Origin: Jatrophihabitans endophyticus
GTDB taxonomy: Bacteria; Actinomycetota; Actinomycetes; Mycobacteriales; Jatrophihabitantaceae
Direction of reading: 5' to 3'
Assembly (NCBI RefSeq): GCF_900129455.1
Contig: NZ_FQVU01000005.1
Span: 310,001-374,000 of the forward strand
DNA length: 64,000 nucleotides
A model generated the notes under the pieces. That model was not told the origin of the DNA, searched no databases, and saw only the letters and a program-made list of their open reading frames with translations. The translations under genes were made by a program, and so were the position numbers. Numbering within the stretch: position 1 is the stretch's first letter; the number at the start of each line of letters is the position of its first letter. Below, piece after piece: positions 31,803 to 41,773 of the stretch.

Positions 31803-33319
31803 CCCTGCGCCGGCGAGCCGCCGCCACGACGCTCGCCGCCCTGACCGCGGCGGGCCTGCTCACCGCGTGCCAGACGGAGCCCCTCGGCGGCGCCGGCTCG
31901 GTGTTCACCGTCGACCTGTCGAGCTACCCGGCCAGCCTCGACCCCGGCCTGCAGTACAACACCGACTCGTACGCGGTGTACCGCAACATCTTCGACCAGC
32001 TGCTGCGGCGGGACCGGACGAGCGGCAAGGTCGTCGGGTCGGTCGCCACGTCGTGGCGGCGGACGTCGCAGACCCGGTGGGTCTTCACGCTGCGCGACGG
32101 CATCCGCTTCAGCGACGGCAGCCGGCTCACCGCCGCCGACGCGGCCTACAGCATCAACCGCATCCTCGACCCGAAGCTGGCGAGCGGGCAGCTGGCCAAC
32201 TTCTCCGCCATCCGCCGGGCGACCGGCTTGGGCACCCGCCTCGTGATCGACACCAAGTACCCGTCGCCGACCCTGCTGACGTTCCTCACGACGCTGTCGA
32301 TCGTGCCGCAGGCCTACGTCCGCCGGGTCGGCAACGACGCGTTCAACGCCAGGCCGATGGGCTCGGGCCCGTACCGGTTCGTGTCGGCCATCAACGGCTC
32401 GCAGATCGCACTCGACCGCAACACCCGCTACTGGGGCCCGCGGCCGCAGCTGGCGAAGGTCACCTTCCGGGCGGTGCCCGACATCGCCAGCCGCGTGGCC
32501 GACCTGCAGTCCGGGCTCGCGCAGGTGGCGACGTCGATGACGCCCGACAGCGCGGTGCAGATCCGCGACTCCAGCAATCTGAAGATCCTCTCCGCGCCGA
32601 CCGAGCGGGTGTCCTACCTGGCGTTCAACACGATCAAGGGCGGCCCGACGAACGACCCGCAGGTCCGCCGGGCGATCAGCCTCGCGATCGACTACCGCGG
32701 CCTGATCGACAAGCTGCAGCAGGGGTACGCCCGGCAGGTCAACAGCGTGCTGACCCCGCTCGCGGTCGGGTACGACAAGGCCCTGGCCGACTACCGGTAC
32801 GACCCGGACGCGGCGCGAGCGTTGATCGCCAAAGCCGGCGCCAAGGGCAAGACCGTGGTGATGGCCACCTCGCCCACCTACGACCCGAACATCGTGCAGG
32901 CGATCCAGGCCGACATCCAGGCGGCGGGGCTGCAGGTGTCGATCCGCAACAGCGACCAGGCCACGTACCTGAAGAAGGTGCAGAGTCCCTCGCACGACTG
33001 GGGTTCCATCCGCTTCGGGCAGTGGTCGTGCTCCTGCCTCGACGCCGACGGCACGATCTTCCCGCTGTTCCGGTCGGGGACGGTGTGGAGCTCCTACCGC
33101 AGCGACCAGTTCGACACCCTCGTCGATCGCGGTCGCGCCGAGCTCGGCACCGCGCAGCGTCGCGCCGACTACGCCCGGGCGCTGCAGCTGATGAATCGCG
33201 ACGTGCCCGGCATCGGGCTGTTCCAGGTCGGCTCCATCTACGGCGTCACGAAGAGCCTGCAGTGGCGCCCCGACGCCCAGGAGAGCTTCTTCCTGGCCGA
33301 CATGCGGCTCGCGTCGTGA
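31799..33319 (+). CDS. ABC transporter substrate-binding lipoprotein (SBP family 5)
   Basis: 506 residues. A basic start and lipobox LTAC near residue 26 predict a lipoprotein. SBP_bac_5 features: YPASLDPGLQYNTD at the N-terminus, RWVFTLRDGIRFSDGS, and MGSGPYRF. These bind di- or oligopeptides or similar molecules outside the cell. GTG 31799 overlaps the previous stop. It delivers to the permeases at 33316 and 34323. Confidence 0.93.
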   Translation: MTLRRRAAATTLAALTAAGLLTACQTEPLGGAGSVFTVDLSSYPASLDPGLQYNTDSYAVYRNIFDQLLRRDRTSGKVVGSVATSWRRTSQTRWVFTLRDGIRFSDGSRLTAADAAYSINRILDPKLASGQLANFSAIRRATGLGTRLVIDTKYPSPTLLTFLTTLSIVPQAYVRRVGNDAFNARPMGSGPYRFVSAINGSQIALDRNTRYWGPRPQLAKVTFRAVPDIASRVADLQSGLAQVATSMTPDSAVQIRDSSNLKILSAPTERVSYLAFNTIKGGPTNDPQVRRAISLAIDYRGLIDKLQQGYARQVNSVLTPLAVGYDKALADYRYDPDAARALIAKAGAKGKTVVMATSPTYDPNIVQAIQADIQAAGLQVSIRNSDQATYLKKVQSPSHDWGSIRFGQWSCSCLDADGTIFPLFRSGTVWSSYRSDQFDTLVDRGRAELGTAQRRADYARALQLMNRDVPGIGLFQVGSIYGVTKSLQWRPDAQESFFLADMRLAS

Positions 33320-34326
33320 CGACCGCGACCGCGCCGGCCACCGCGGCGCCCGGCCGGGCCCGCACGCGGGTGGGCGGCGGCGCTGTGCCGTTCCTGCGCT
33401 ACCTCGGGCTCCGCCTCGTCCAGGCCGTGGTCGCGCTGTGGGGCGTCGTCACCGCGGTGTTCTTCTGCCTGCGGCTGTCGGGCGACCCGGCGCAGCTGCT
33501 CGCGCCGCAGGGGGCGACCCGCGAGCAGATCGACCAGCTGCGCGACACGCTGGGCCTCAACGCCTCGACGTGGTCGCAGTACACGTCCTACCTCGGCGAC
33601 CTCGTGCACGGCGATCTCGGCTACTCCTTCGTGCAACGACGCCCCGCGATCGACGTGATCACGCAGCGGCTGCCCTACACGATCAACCTCGCGCTCGCCG
33701 CGCTCGTCCTGTCGATCGTGCTCGGGGTCGGCGCGGGCATGGTCATGGCGCTCTACCGCGGCCGCTGGCCCGAGCGCGTGCTGACGCCCCTCGTGCTCGC
33801 CGGGCAGGCCATGCCCGCGTTCTGGACGGGCATCCTGCTCATCCTCGTCTTCTCCGTGACGTTCGACGTCTTCCCCTCGACCGGCGACACGTCGGCCAGC
33901 TCCATCGTGCTGCCGGCGGTGACGCTCGCGTCGCTGTCCGCGGCGACCGTCGCCCGGGTGACCCGTGCCGCCGTGCTGGAGCAGCTCAACCGCGACTACG
34001 TGCGCACGGCACGGTCCAAGGGCGTGGGCACGTGGCGGCTGGTGTGGCGCCACCTGCTGCGCAACATCGCGGTACCGGTGCTGACCGTGCTCGCGCTGGA
34101 GACCGCGAACCTGCTCGGCGGCTCGGTCGTCACCGAGCTGATCTACGCGTGGCCCGGCCTCGGCCAGCTCACGGTCCAGTCGGTGAACGCGCGCGACTTC
34201 CCGGTCGTGCAGGCGCTGGTCGTGCTCGCGGCCGTCGTCTACATCCTGATCAACCTGGTGACGGACCTCGTGTACGGGGTCATCGACCCGCGCATCGCGG
34301 TCACCGCGAAGGGAGCCGAGGCATGA
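33316..34326 (+). CDS. dipeptide/oligopeptide ABC permease, DppB type
   Basis: 336 residues with six transmembrane helices. After a short cytoplasmic N-terminus, RYLGLRLVQAVVALWGV starts helix 1 in the DppB manner. The EAA-like coupling loop (DYVRTARSKGVGTWRLVWRHLLRN) precedes the last helices. GTG 33316 overlaps the previous stop; its stop overlaps the next ATG. Confidence 0.93.
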   Translation: MTTATAPATAAPGRARTRVGGGAVPFLRYLGLRLVQAVVALWGVVTAVFFCLRLSGDPAQLLAPQGATREQIDQLRDTLGLNASTWSQYTSYLGDLVHGDLGYSFVQRRPAIDVITQRLPYTINLALAALVLSIVLGVGAGMVMALYRGRWPERVLTPLVLAGQAMPAFWTGILLILVFSVTFDVFPSTGDTSASSIVLPAVTLASLSAATVARVTRAAVLEQLNRDYVRTARSKGVGTWRLVWRHLLRNIAVPVLTVLALETANLLGGSVVTELIYAWPGLGQLTVQSVNARDFPVVQALVVLAAVVYILINLVTDLVYGVIDPRIAVTAKGAEA

Positions 34327-35204
34327 GACGCGGGACGATCCCCCTGGCCGTGCTCGGCGGGTACGTGCTCGTCGCGGCCCTCGCGCCGCTGCTCGCCCCG
34401 CACGACCCGGACCTGGTGGCGTTGGGCGCGCGGCTGACCCATCCGTTCCACGACGGGTCGTACCCGCTGGGAACCGACGCGCTCGGCCGAGACGTGCTGA
34501 GCCGCATCCTGTACGGCTCGCGGGTCTCGCTCGTCGTCGCAGTGCTGACGGTGCTGGCGTCCGGCCTCGTCGGGGTGACCCTCGGCGTCGCCGCGGCCTG
34601 GCGTCGCGGCTGGGTCGGCGTGGTCGTCATGCGGCTGGCCGACATCGCGCTGTCGGTGCCGTTCTTCCTCCTCGCGATCCTCGTCGTCGCGGTGCTCGGG
34701 CCGAGCCTGGTCAACGTCGTCGTGTGCCTCGCGCTCGTGCGCTGGCCGCGGTACACCCGCATCGCGTACGCCGGCGTGCTCGAGGCCAGGGAGCGCGGCT
34801 TCGTCCGCGGCGCGGTTGCCCTCGGCGCGCCGGGTCGCTGGATCCTCACCCGGCACGTGCTGCCCGAGATCGTCCCGCTCGTCGTGGTGGTCGCGACGCT
34901 CGAGCTCGGCCTGATGGTCATCTACGAGGCGTCGCTGTCGTTCATCGGTCTCGGCGTCCAGCCGCCGACGGCCTCGTGGGGCTCGATGCTGTCCGACGGG
35001 CGGCAGTACGTGTCGTCCGCATGGTGGCTCGCCACGTTCCCCGGCATCGCGCTCTTCGGTCTCGTGCTCGCCGTCAACCTGCTTGGCGACGCCGTCCGCG
35101 ACCGGCTCGATCCGCAGCACCGCGTGCCACGGCGTGCCCGGCGGCGGCGCCGGGCACGCACCGACATCACCGCCGTGACGGCGGCGGGAGGACCCCGTGC
35201 CTGA
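34323..35204 (+). CDS. dipeptide/oligopeptide ABC permease, DppC type
   Basis: 293 residues. PHDPDLV and YPLGTDALGRDVLSR are the conserved DppC start; the coupling loop reads ERGFVRGAVALGAPGRWILTRHVLPE. Six helices. The Arg-rich tail (about 265-280) is unusual and probably cytoplasmic. Overlaps its neighbours on both sides. Confidence 0.93.
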   Translation: MRRGTIPLAVLGGYVLVAALAPLLAPHDPDLVALGARLTHPFHDGSYPLGTDALGRDVLSRILYGSRVSLVVAVLTVLASGLVGVTLGVAAAWRRGWVGVVVMRLADIALSVPFFLLAILVVAVLGPSLVNVVVCLALVRWPRYTRIAYAGVLEARERGFVRGAVALGAPGRWILTRHVLPEIVPLVVVVATLELGLMVIYEASLSFIGLGVQPPTASWGSMLSDGRQYVSSAWWLATFPGIALFGLVLAVNLLGDAVRDRLDPQHRVPRRARRRRRARTDITAVTAAGGPRA

Positions 35205-35940
35205 GCGCTTCGCCGGAACCCGCGTCGCCGTGACCGGCGCGTGCGGGGTCATCGGCACCTGGATCGCCAAGGCCTTCGCCCGCGAGGGCGCGCGCCTCAC
35301 ACTCACCGACGTGCGCGCGGAACCGCTCGCCGCTCTGGCCGACCGCCTGGGAGCACGGGCTGTCGTCGCCGACGTCACCGAGCCCGACGGCCTCGCAGCC
35401 GCCGGTGACGCCGTGCGCGGTTGCGAGGTGCTGGTCAACAACGCCGCGCTCTACCCGCGCACCCCGCTCGCCGAGACGACCCCGGACGTCGTCCGCCGGC
35501 TCTTCGACGTGAACGTGGTCGCCCCGTTCGAGCTCACCCGGCAGGCCGCCGCGGCGATGATCGACGCGGGCGTGGCCGGGCGGATCGTCAACATCAGCTC
35601 GGGTGCGGCCGTGCGTCCCGGGCCGACCGGATCGGTGTACGCCGCGACGAAGGCGGCGATCGAGTCGCTGACGCGCAGCACCGCCCTCGAGCTCGCGCCG
35701 GCCGGCATCCGCGTCAATGCCGTGCAGCCCGGTTTCGCGCCCGGCAGCGAGGTCAGCGACCTCAGCGAGGACCACGTCGCGACGATGCGGGCCCGCATCC
35801 CGCTCGGGCGCACCTCCGGGCCGGAGGACGCGCCCGAGGCCGTGCTGTGGCTCGCGTCCGACGCCGCGGGATTCGTCACCGGCACCACGGTCGCGGTCGA
35901 CGGCGGCCGGACGGCCGGGGAATGGAAGGCGCCGTCGTGA
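35197..35940 (+). CDS. short-chain dehydrogenase/reductase
   Basis: 247 residues, classical SDR. The cofactor motif is TGACGVIG (residues 12-19), then NNAA, the catalytic Ser in NISSGAA, and YAATK. The acidic residue after strand 2 (TLTDVR) suggests NAD preference. GTG 35197 lies eight bases inside the DppC gene. Probably oxidises a hydroxyl compound taken up by the importer. Confidence 0.92.
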   Translation: MPERFAGTRVAVTGACGVIGTWIAKAFAREGARLTLTDVRAEPLAALADRLGARAVVADVTEPDGLAAAGDAVRGCEVLVNNAALYPRTPLAETTPDVVRRLFDVNVVAPFELTRQAAAAMIDAGVAGRIVNISSGAAVRPGPTGSVYAATKAAIESLTRSTALELAPAGIRVNAVQPGFAPGSEVSDLSEDHVATMRARIPLGRTSGPEDAPEAVLWLASDAAGFVTGTTVAVDGGRTAGEWKAPS

Positions 35941-36797
35941 CCGCGTACGCGTGGCCGGCGGACGCTCGGGCGGCGCTGTGCGTGACCTTCGACCTCGACG
36001 CCGAGAGCCCCTACATCTGGCGCACCCGTGCCGACCCGCCGGCCGACGTCGCCGAGCTCGAACAGCGCCGGTACGGCCCGCGCCGCGGCGTGGAGCACCT
36101 GCTCGCCGTGCTCGACCGCACCGCGACGCCGGCGACGTTCTTCGTCCCCGGCTGGGTGGCCACGCAGCACCGGAACGCCGTGCGCGACGTGGTCGCCGCA
36201 GGACACGAGCTCGCCCTGCACGGCTGGTGCCACGAACCACCGGACCAGCTGACCCCCGACGAACTGCGCGCGACGCTGCGGCGCGCGAGGGACGTGATCG
36301 GCGACCTCGCCGGCCGCGCACCGCGTGGCTACCGCTCGCCGTCGTGGCGGATGACCCCCACGGCGCTCGACGTGCTCGCCGAGCTGGGCCTGGCCTACGA
36401 CAGCTCGCTCATGGGCGACGACCGGCCCTACGACGTCGGCGGGCTCGTGGAGATCCCGGTCGACTGGACCACGGACGACGCCGTGCACTACCGCTACACC
36501 GGCCACGGCGAGCGCGCGCCCGTCGCGCCGCAGCTCGTCGTGGACTCGTGGCGCGACGAGCTCGCGGGCGCTCGCGACCACGGTGCGCTGGTGATGCTGA
36601 CGATGCACCCGTGGATCTCCGGACGACCGGCCCGCGCGCACCGACTCGAACAGCTGCTGCACGAGGCGCACGGGCTCGACGACCTGTGGATCGGCACGGC
36701 CGGCGCGCTCGCCGACCACCACACCGACCTGCCGCACTCGGCCCAGCGCACCCGCGTCGCTCGCGACGAGATCGGACGCCCCGATGACGACCGCTGA
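35937..36797 (+). CDS. polysaccharide deacetylase-family hydrolase
   Basis: 286 residues. NodB-fold motifs: VTFDLDAE near residue 17, ELALHGWCHE (His-x3-His) near 85, YRSPSW near 125 and LTMHPW near 222. The TFDxD variant and overall form are closer to PuuE/imidase-like members that open cyclic amides than to chitin deacetylases. Overlaps SDR and DppD genes on either side. Substrate unknown. Confidence 0.85.
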   Translation: MTAYAWPADARAALCVTFDLDAESPYIWRTRADPPADVAELEQRRYGPRRGVEHLLAVLDRTATPATFFVPGWVATQHRNAVRDVVAAGHELALHGWCHEPPDQLTPDELRATLRRARDVIGDLAGRAPRGYRSPSWRMTPTALDVLAELGLAYDSSLMGDDRPYDVGGLVEIPVDWTTDDAVHYRYTGHGERAPVAPQLVVDSWRDELAGARDHGALVMLTMHPWISGRPARAHRLEQLLHEAHGLDDLWIGTAGALADHHTDLPHSAQRTRVARDEIGRPDDDR

Positions 36798-37755
36798 GGC
36801 TCCCCTGCTGGAGATCGACCGGCTGCGCGTGTCGTTCGGTCCCGACCGCCACGCCGTCACCGGGCTGACCCTGTCGGCACGCCGCGGCGAGGTCGTCGCC
36901 GTCGTGGGCGAGTCCGGCTGCGGCAAGACGGTCAGCGCGCTGGCGCTCGCGGGGCTGCTGCCCGGCGGTGCCGAGGCCGGCGGCTCGGCGCGACTCGACG
37001 GTGAGGAGCTGATCGGGGCGTCGGCCCGCGCGATGCGCCGGCTGCGCGGTGCCCGCATCGGCATCGTGTTCCAGGACGCCTCGACCGCGCTGAACCCGCT
37101 GATGTCCGTCGGCGCGCAGATCGAGGAGGTGCTGCTGCTGCACGGCTCACTGCGCCGGGCCGCTCGCCGCCGCCGTGCGATCGAACTGCTCGACGCCGTC
37201 GGCGTCCCCGACCCGGCCGCGCGGGTCCGGAGTCTGCCGCACGAGCTGTCCGGCGGCCTGCGGCAGCGGGTCATGATCGCGGTCGCGCTCGCGGCGTCCC
37301 CCGACCTCGTCATCGCCGACGAGCCGACGACGGCGCTCGACGTCACCGTGCAGGCGCAGGTGCTCGCCCTGCTGCGCGAGCGCACCCGCGATGCGGTGCT
37401 GCTGTTCATCACCCACGACATGGGCGTCGTGGCCGAGATCGCCGACTCGGTCGTCGTCATGTACGCCGGCGAGGTCGTCGAGACCGGGCCGGTGCGCAGC
37501 ATCCTCGACACGCCGCGGCACCCGTACACGACCGCCCTGCTCGCGTCCGTCCCCGACCCCGACGCGCCCACCGCGGGCGAGCTGCCCACGATCCCCGGTC
37601 GCGTGCCGCAGCTGGGTGACCGCGACGCGGGCTGCCCGTTCCGCGACCGCTGCCCCCGGGCGGACGCACGGTGCACCGAGATGCCCCCACTGGCCGGGAG
37701 CGGGGGCGCGCACCGCGTCGCCTGCTGGCACCCCGTCGAAGGAGAAGCGTCATGA
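36784..37755 (+). CDS. oligopeptide ABC ATPase, DppD type
   Basis: 323 residues. Walker A GESGCGKT near residue 43, signature LSGGLRQR near 156, Walker B LVIADEPTTALD near 176, and the DppD/OppD C-terminal cysteine-rich region (CPFRDRCPRADARC) that binds an iron-sulfur cluster in relatives. Energises the importer with DppF. Confidence 0.94.
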   Translation: MTTAEAPLLEIDRLRVSFGPDRHAVTGLTLSARRGEVVAVVGESGCGKTVSALALAGLLPGGAEAGGSARLDGEELIGASARAMRRLRGARIGIVFQDASTALNPLMSVGAQIEEVLLLHGSLRRAARRRRAIELLDAVGVPDPAARVRSLPHELSGGLRQRVMIAVALAASPDLVIADEPTTALDVTVQAQVLALLRERTRDAVLLFITHDMGVVAEIADSVVVMYAGEVVETGPVRSILDTPRHPYTTALLASVPDPDAPTAGELPTIPGRVPQLGDRDAGCPFRDRCPRADARCTEMPPLAGSGGAHRVACWHPVEGEAS

Positions 37756-38714
37756 CCGCAGCGCTGGTGTCCGCGCACGGGCTCACCAAGCACTACCGCG
37801 TCGCCGGCCGTCGCCGGCTCACCGCGGTGAACGACGTCGACCTCGAGGTCGCGGCCGGCACCGTCCGCGCGGTCGTCGGCGAGTCGGGGTGCGGCAAGTC
37901 GACCACCGGCCGGCTGCTGCTCGGTCTCGAGACGCCGTCCGCGGGTGAGGTGCGCTTCGACGGGCGCGGGCTGGCCGAACGCTCGCCGGCCGAGCTGCGG
38001 GCACTGCGCCGTGAGCTGCAGGTCGTCTTCCAGGACCCGTACGACGTGCTGAACCCGCGCATGCGCGTCGACACCATCCTGCGCGAACCCGCCCGGGTGC
38101 ACGGGCAGGAGGGCTCGGCACGCTCCGTGCCCGACCTGCTCGACCTGGTCAACCTCTCGTCCGACTTCGCCGAGCGCTACCCCCACGAGCTGTCCGGCGG
38201 GCAGCGGCAGCGGATCGCCATCGCACGCGCCATCGCGCTCAACCCGCGCTTCGTCGTCTGCGACGAGCCGGTCTCGGCCCTCGACGTCTCCGTGCAGGCG
38301 CAGGTCGTCAATCTGCTGCGACGGCTGCAGGACGACCTCGGCCTGGCCTACCTGTTCATCAGCCACGACCTCGCCCTCGTGCGGTACCTGGCGCAGGACA
38401 CCACGGTCATGTACCTCGGCCGGGTCGTCGAGGAGGGGCCGACCGAGCAGCTGTTCGCCGATCCGCGGCACCCGTACACGCAGCTGCTGCTGGCCGCCGT
38501 GCCGCGCGTGCGCGGTGAGCGCAGCGCGACGTCGCGTGAGGTGCGCCGGCTCGGCGAGCTGCCGAGCCCGCTGGACGCGCCGCCCGGCTGTGTCTTCGCC
38601 ACCCGCTGCCCCCTCGCCGACGACCGCTGCCGGGCCACCCGACCGGAGCTGCGCGACGTCAACGGCCACCGGGTCGCGTGCCACTACGCCGAGACCGCGG
38701 ACGTGGCGGCGTGA
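37752..38714 (+). CDS. oligopeptide ABC ATPase, DppF type
   Basis: 320 residues. Walker A GESGCGKST near residue 43, signature LSGGQRQR near 150, Walker B VVCDEPVSALD near 170, C-terminal CVFATRCPLADDRC. ATG 37752 overlaps the DppD stop. Completes a full five-gene importer (binding protein, two permeases, two ATPases). Confidence 0.94.
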   Translation: MTAALVSAHGLTKHYRVAGRRRLTAVNDVDLEVAAGTVRAVVGESGCGKSTTGRLLLGLETPSAGEVRFDGRGLAERSPAELRALRRELQVVFQDPYDVLNPRMRVDTILREPARVHGQEGSARSVPDLLDLVNLSSDFAERYPHELSGGQRQRIAIARAIALNPRFVVCDEPVSALDVSVQAQVVNLLRRLQDDLGLAYLFISHDLALVRYLAQDTTVMYLGRVVEEGPTEQLFADPRHPYTQLLLAAVPRVRGERSATSREVRRLGELPSPLDAPPGCVFATRCPLADDRCRATRPELRDVNGHRVACHYAETADVAA

Positions 38715-39886
38715 CCGCCCCCGACCTCGCCGCGCTGGTGACCGAGGTGCGCGGTCACCTCGACACCGACGCGTTGACCGCGGTCGCCCGGCAGATCCAC
38801 GGCGACCCCGAGCTCGGGTTCGCCGAGCACCGGGCGGCGGCGCTGCTCACCGGACGGCTCGCCGCCGGTGGCTTCGACGTCGAGTCGGGTGTCGCCGGGC
38901 TGCCGACCGCCTTCCGGGCGCGACGCCGGTTCGGCGCCGCCGGCCCGACGGTGGCGCTGTTCTGCGAGTACGACGCGCTGCCCGGCCTCGGTCACGCGTG
39001 CGGGCACAACATCATCGCCACGGCGGGGCTCGGCGGCGGCCTCGCCGCGGCGAGCGCGGGGGCGCCGGTGGGTGAGCTGGTGGTCCTCGGCAGCCCCGCG
39101 GAGGAGGGCGGTGGCGGCAAGGTGCGGTTCGTCGAGGCGGGCGTGCTCGACGACGTCGACGCGGCGATCATGGTGCATCCCGCCGGGTACGACGCGATCG
39201 GCCGGACCAACCTCGGTCGGCTCTCGCTGCGGGCGACCTTCACCGGCCGGGCGTCCCACGCGTCGGCCGCGCCGGAGGAGGGCCGCAACGCGCTCGACGC
39301 CGCCACCCTGCTGCTGACCGCGCTCGGGTTGCTGCGCCAGCAGCTGCGCGCGGACTCGCGGGTGCACGCGAACGTCGTGGACGGCGGCCAGGCCATCAAC
39401 GTCATCCCGGAGCGCGCGGTCGTGAGCGTCTTCGTCCGCTCGCCCGACGTCGCGTACCTGCGCGACCGTCTGCATCGCGCGGTGCAGGACGCCGTGGCGG
39501 GGTGTGCCCTCGCGACCGGCACGACCGGCGTGCTGGAGGAGGTCGCGCCCGCCTACGAGCCGGTGCGGCACAACCCGGTGCTCGCCGAGCTCACCGCGGC
39601 GGCCTACGCCGCGGTCGGCCGGCCGGCCGACGCCACCTTGCTGCACGGCAACGCCGGCTCGACCGACATGGGCAACGTCAGCCAGCGCGTGCCGGCCCTG
39701 CACCCGTACGTGCAGGTCGTGCCCGGCGCCACCATCCACACCCGCGAGTTCGCCGACGTCGCCGGCGGGGATGCGGGGGACCGCGCGGCCCTCGACGGGG
39801 CGGCCGTGCTCGGCGCGGTGGCGCTCGCGCTGTTGCGCCGCCCGGAGCTCGTCGCCGCCGCGCGCGCCGCGCACGACCAGGGATGA
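38711..39886 (+). CDS. M20 family amidohydrolase/peptidase
   Basis: 391 residues. Metal-site motifs: FCEYDALPGLGHACGHN (about 79-95), PAEEGGGGK with catalytic Glu near 135, and a late HTREFA. The dimerisation domain follows (about 170-290). Resembles AbgB/p-aminobenzoyl-glutamate hydrolases and carboxypeptidase-like M20D enzymes. Likely hydrolyses the amide bond of an imported compound in the cytoplasm. GTG 38711 overlaps the DppF stop. Confidence 0.9.
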   Translation: MTAPDLAALVTEVRGHLDTDALTAVARQIHGDPELGFAEHRAAALLTGRLAAGGFDVESGVAGLPTAFRARRRFGAAGPTVALFCEYDALPGLGHACGHNIIATAGLGGGLAAASAGAPVGELVVLGSPAEEGGGGKVRFVEAGVLDDVDAAIMVHPAGYDAIGRTNLGRLSLRATFTGRASHASAAPEEGRNALDAATLLLTALGLLRQQLRADSRVHANVVDGGQAINVIPERAVVSVFVRSPDVAYLRDRLHRAVQDAVAGCALATGTTGVLEEVAPAYEPVRHNPVLAELTAAAYAAVGRPADATLLHGNAGSTDMGNVSQRVPALHPYVQVVPGATIHTREFADVAGGDAGDRAALDGAAVLGAVALALLRRPELVAAARAAHDQG

Positions 39887-41772
39887 GCCCGTTCGCGGCG
39901 AACGAGCTGCTGACGCTGCCCCTCACCGGCGTCCCCGCCCTGCACCCGGACGGGGCGACGGTCGCGGTGCCCGTCCACGTCCCCGCGCCGGACGGCCGCG
40001 GCATGACGGTTCGCCTCGAGGTGCGGCGGGCGGACCGCGGTCCGCGCGTGACGGCCGAGGCGGATCAGCCCGCCTTCTCTCCCGACGGGCGCACGCTCGC
40101 GTGCCGCACCGCCGTCGGCAGACGGATTCGCGTCTCGGCGTTCCCGGACGGCCCGGTGCGACTGCTCGACCCGGCACCGGTGGCGTCCTTCGCCTGGCTC
40201 GACGACACGCGGCTGGTCGCGCTCGTGGAGACGCCGGCCGCGGCGGACGAGACGGGCACGTACGTCGACTGGCTGCGTTACCGCAAGGACGGTCGCAGCG
40301 GTGCGCTCGAACCCGCGCGCGAGCTGTGGCTCGTCCCGCTGAGCGGGCCGGCGCGCCCGCTCGCCACGGCGCCGGGGTCGATCTCGGCGTGGGCGGCGCG
40401 CGGCGACCGCCTCGTGTACTGCGTGGAGCCGCTGCGCAGCGACGACCCGGCCCCCGGCTGCGACCTGCACGTCGTCGACCTGGCGACGGGGACCGACGAC
40501 GTGTGGTGGCGCTCGCCGGTGCCGCTGACCGCGGTGGCGCTGACCGGGCTCGGCGCGCACGTCGTCGCCGTCGGCAACCTGCCCTCCGGGCAGAGCGTCG
40601 ACCCGCCCGAACCCTGGCGGGTGACGCCTGACGGCGGGCACCGGCTGTTCGCGGACGCCGACGGCGTCGCCTGCGAGCGGGCGATCGTCAGCGACGGACG
40701 CGCGCCCGGGCCGGCGGTCCTGCTGCAACCGGTCCCCGGCACCGACGAGCTGCTCGCACTCGACACCGACGGTGACGACGTGGTGCTGTGGCTCGTCGAC
40801 GCCGCTGCCGACCGGACCGCCACGCGGCGGCGGCTCACCCCGCCGGGTCGGTCGGTGACGGGCTTCGGCGCGGCGCAGGGTCGGCACGTCGCGGTCTGCC
40901 TGGAGAGCGCGACGCAGCCGGGCGAGCTGCAGCTCCTGCCCCTCGACGGTGGCGACGTCACCGCGTTGCCCGGCGGCGCGAGCTCGTGGGCCGCCGGCTG
41001 GTCGTTCGCCGACGCGGAGGCGCTTCCCGCGACGTCCGCGGACGGGTTGGCGGTGCCGTCCCTGCTGTGGCGTGCGGGTCCGGGTGCCCGACCGCTCGTC
41101 GTCCGGCTGCACGGTGGCCCGCATCTCGCCCACGGCCGGGTGTTCGACGTCGAGACGCAGGTGCTCGTGGCCGCCGGCTACTCGGTGCTCATGCCGTCCA
41201 TGCGCGGCAGCGCCGGCCGCGGCCGCGACGTGCGGGCGCTGAGCGTCGGCGCGTGGGGGCGCGGCGACGTCGCGGATGTGCACGCCGCCGTCGACGCCGC
41301 GATCGCCTGCGGCGCCGCCGATCCCGCCCGGTTGTACTTGACCGGCGGCAGTTACGGCGGCTTCCTCGTCAACTCGGTGCTGACCGGCACCGACCGGTTC
41401 CGCGCGGCGGTGTCGGAGCGGTCGGTGAGCAACCTGGTCTCGAAGTTCGGGACGTCCGACAACGGGTTCACCACCAACCGGTTCGAGCTCGGCACCGACA
41501 TCCTGGACGACGCGGCGGCGGTGTGGGAGCGGTCGCCGCTGGCGTCCGTCGACCGCATCCGCACGCCGTTGCTCCTCGTGCACGGCGAGGACGACCACCG
41601 CTGCCCGATCGAGCAGTCGGAGCAGTTGTTCGTGGCCCTGCGGCGGCTGGGTCGCGATTGCGCGTTCCTGCGCATACCGGGGGAGTCGCATTCCCTGCCG
41701 AGCGCCGGGCGACCCGACCGCCGGGTACGCCGTCTGGCGGCCATCGTCGGTTGGCTCGCCGACCACGAATGA
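39883..41772 (+). CDS. S9-family prolyl oligopeptidase-like serine peptidase
   Basis: 629 residues: a beta-propeller-like N-terminal half (about 1-370) and an alpha/beta-hydrolase C-terminal domain. The triad is visible as GGSYGG (Ser near 489), HGEDDHRCP (Asp) and PGESHSL (His). Acyl-aminoacyl-peptidase/dipeptidyl-peptidase type. It has no signal peptide, so it acts on peptides in the cytoplasm after import. Last gene of the operon. Confidence 0.92.
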   Translation: MSPFAANELLTLPLTGVPALHPDGATVAVPVHVPAPDGRGMTVRLEVRRADRGPRVTAEADQPAFSPDGRTLACRTAVGRRIRVSAFPDGPVRLLDPAPVASFAWLDDTRLVALVETPAAADETGTYVDWLRYRKDGRSGALEPARELWLVPLSGPARPLATAPGSISAWAARGDRLVYCVEPLRSDDPAPGCDLHVVDLATGTDDVWWRSPVPLTAVALTGLGAHVVAVGNLPSGQSVDPPEPWRVTPDGGHRLFADADGVACERAIVSDGRAPGPAVLLQPVPGTDELLALDTDGDDVVLWLVDAAADRTATRRRLTPPGRSVTGFGAAQGRHVAVCLESATQPGELQLLPLDGGDVTALPGGASSWAAGWSFADAEALPATSADGLAVPSLLWRAGPGARPLVVRLHGGPHLAHGRVFDVETQVLVAAGYSVLMPSMRGSAGRGRDVRALSVGAWGRGDVADVHAAVDAAIACGAADPARLYLTGGSYGGFLVNSVLTGTDRFRAAVSERSVSNLVSKFGTSDNGFTTNRFELGTDILDDAAAVWERSPLASVDRIRTPLLLVHGEDDHRCPIEQSEQLFVALRRLGRDCAFLRIPGESHSLPSAGRPDRRVRRLAAIVGWLADHE

Positions 41773-41773
41773 G

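Noticed and set aside
35451-38684. A 1077-codon minus-strand open frame across the SDR, deacetylase and ABC ATPase genes
   Set aside because: It runs antisense to four clearly recognised genes and has low-complexity Ser/Arg/Gly text.
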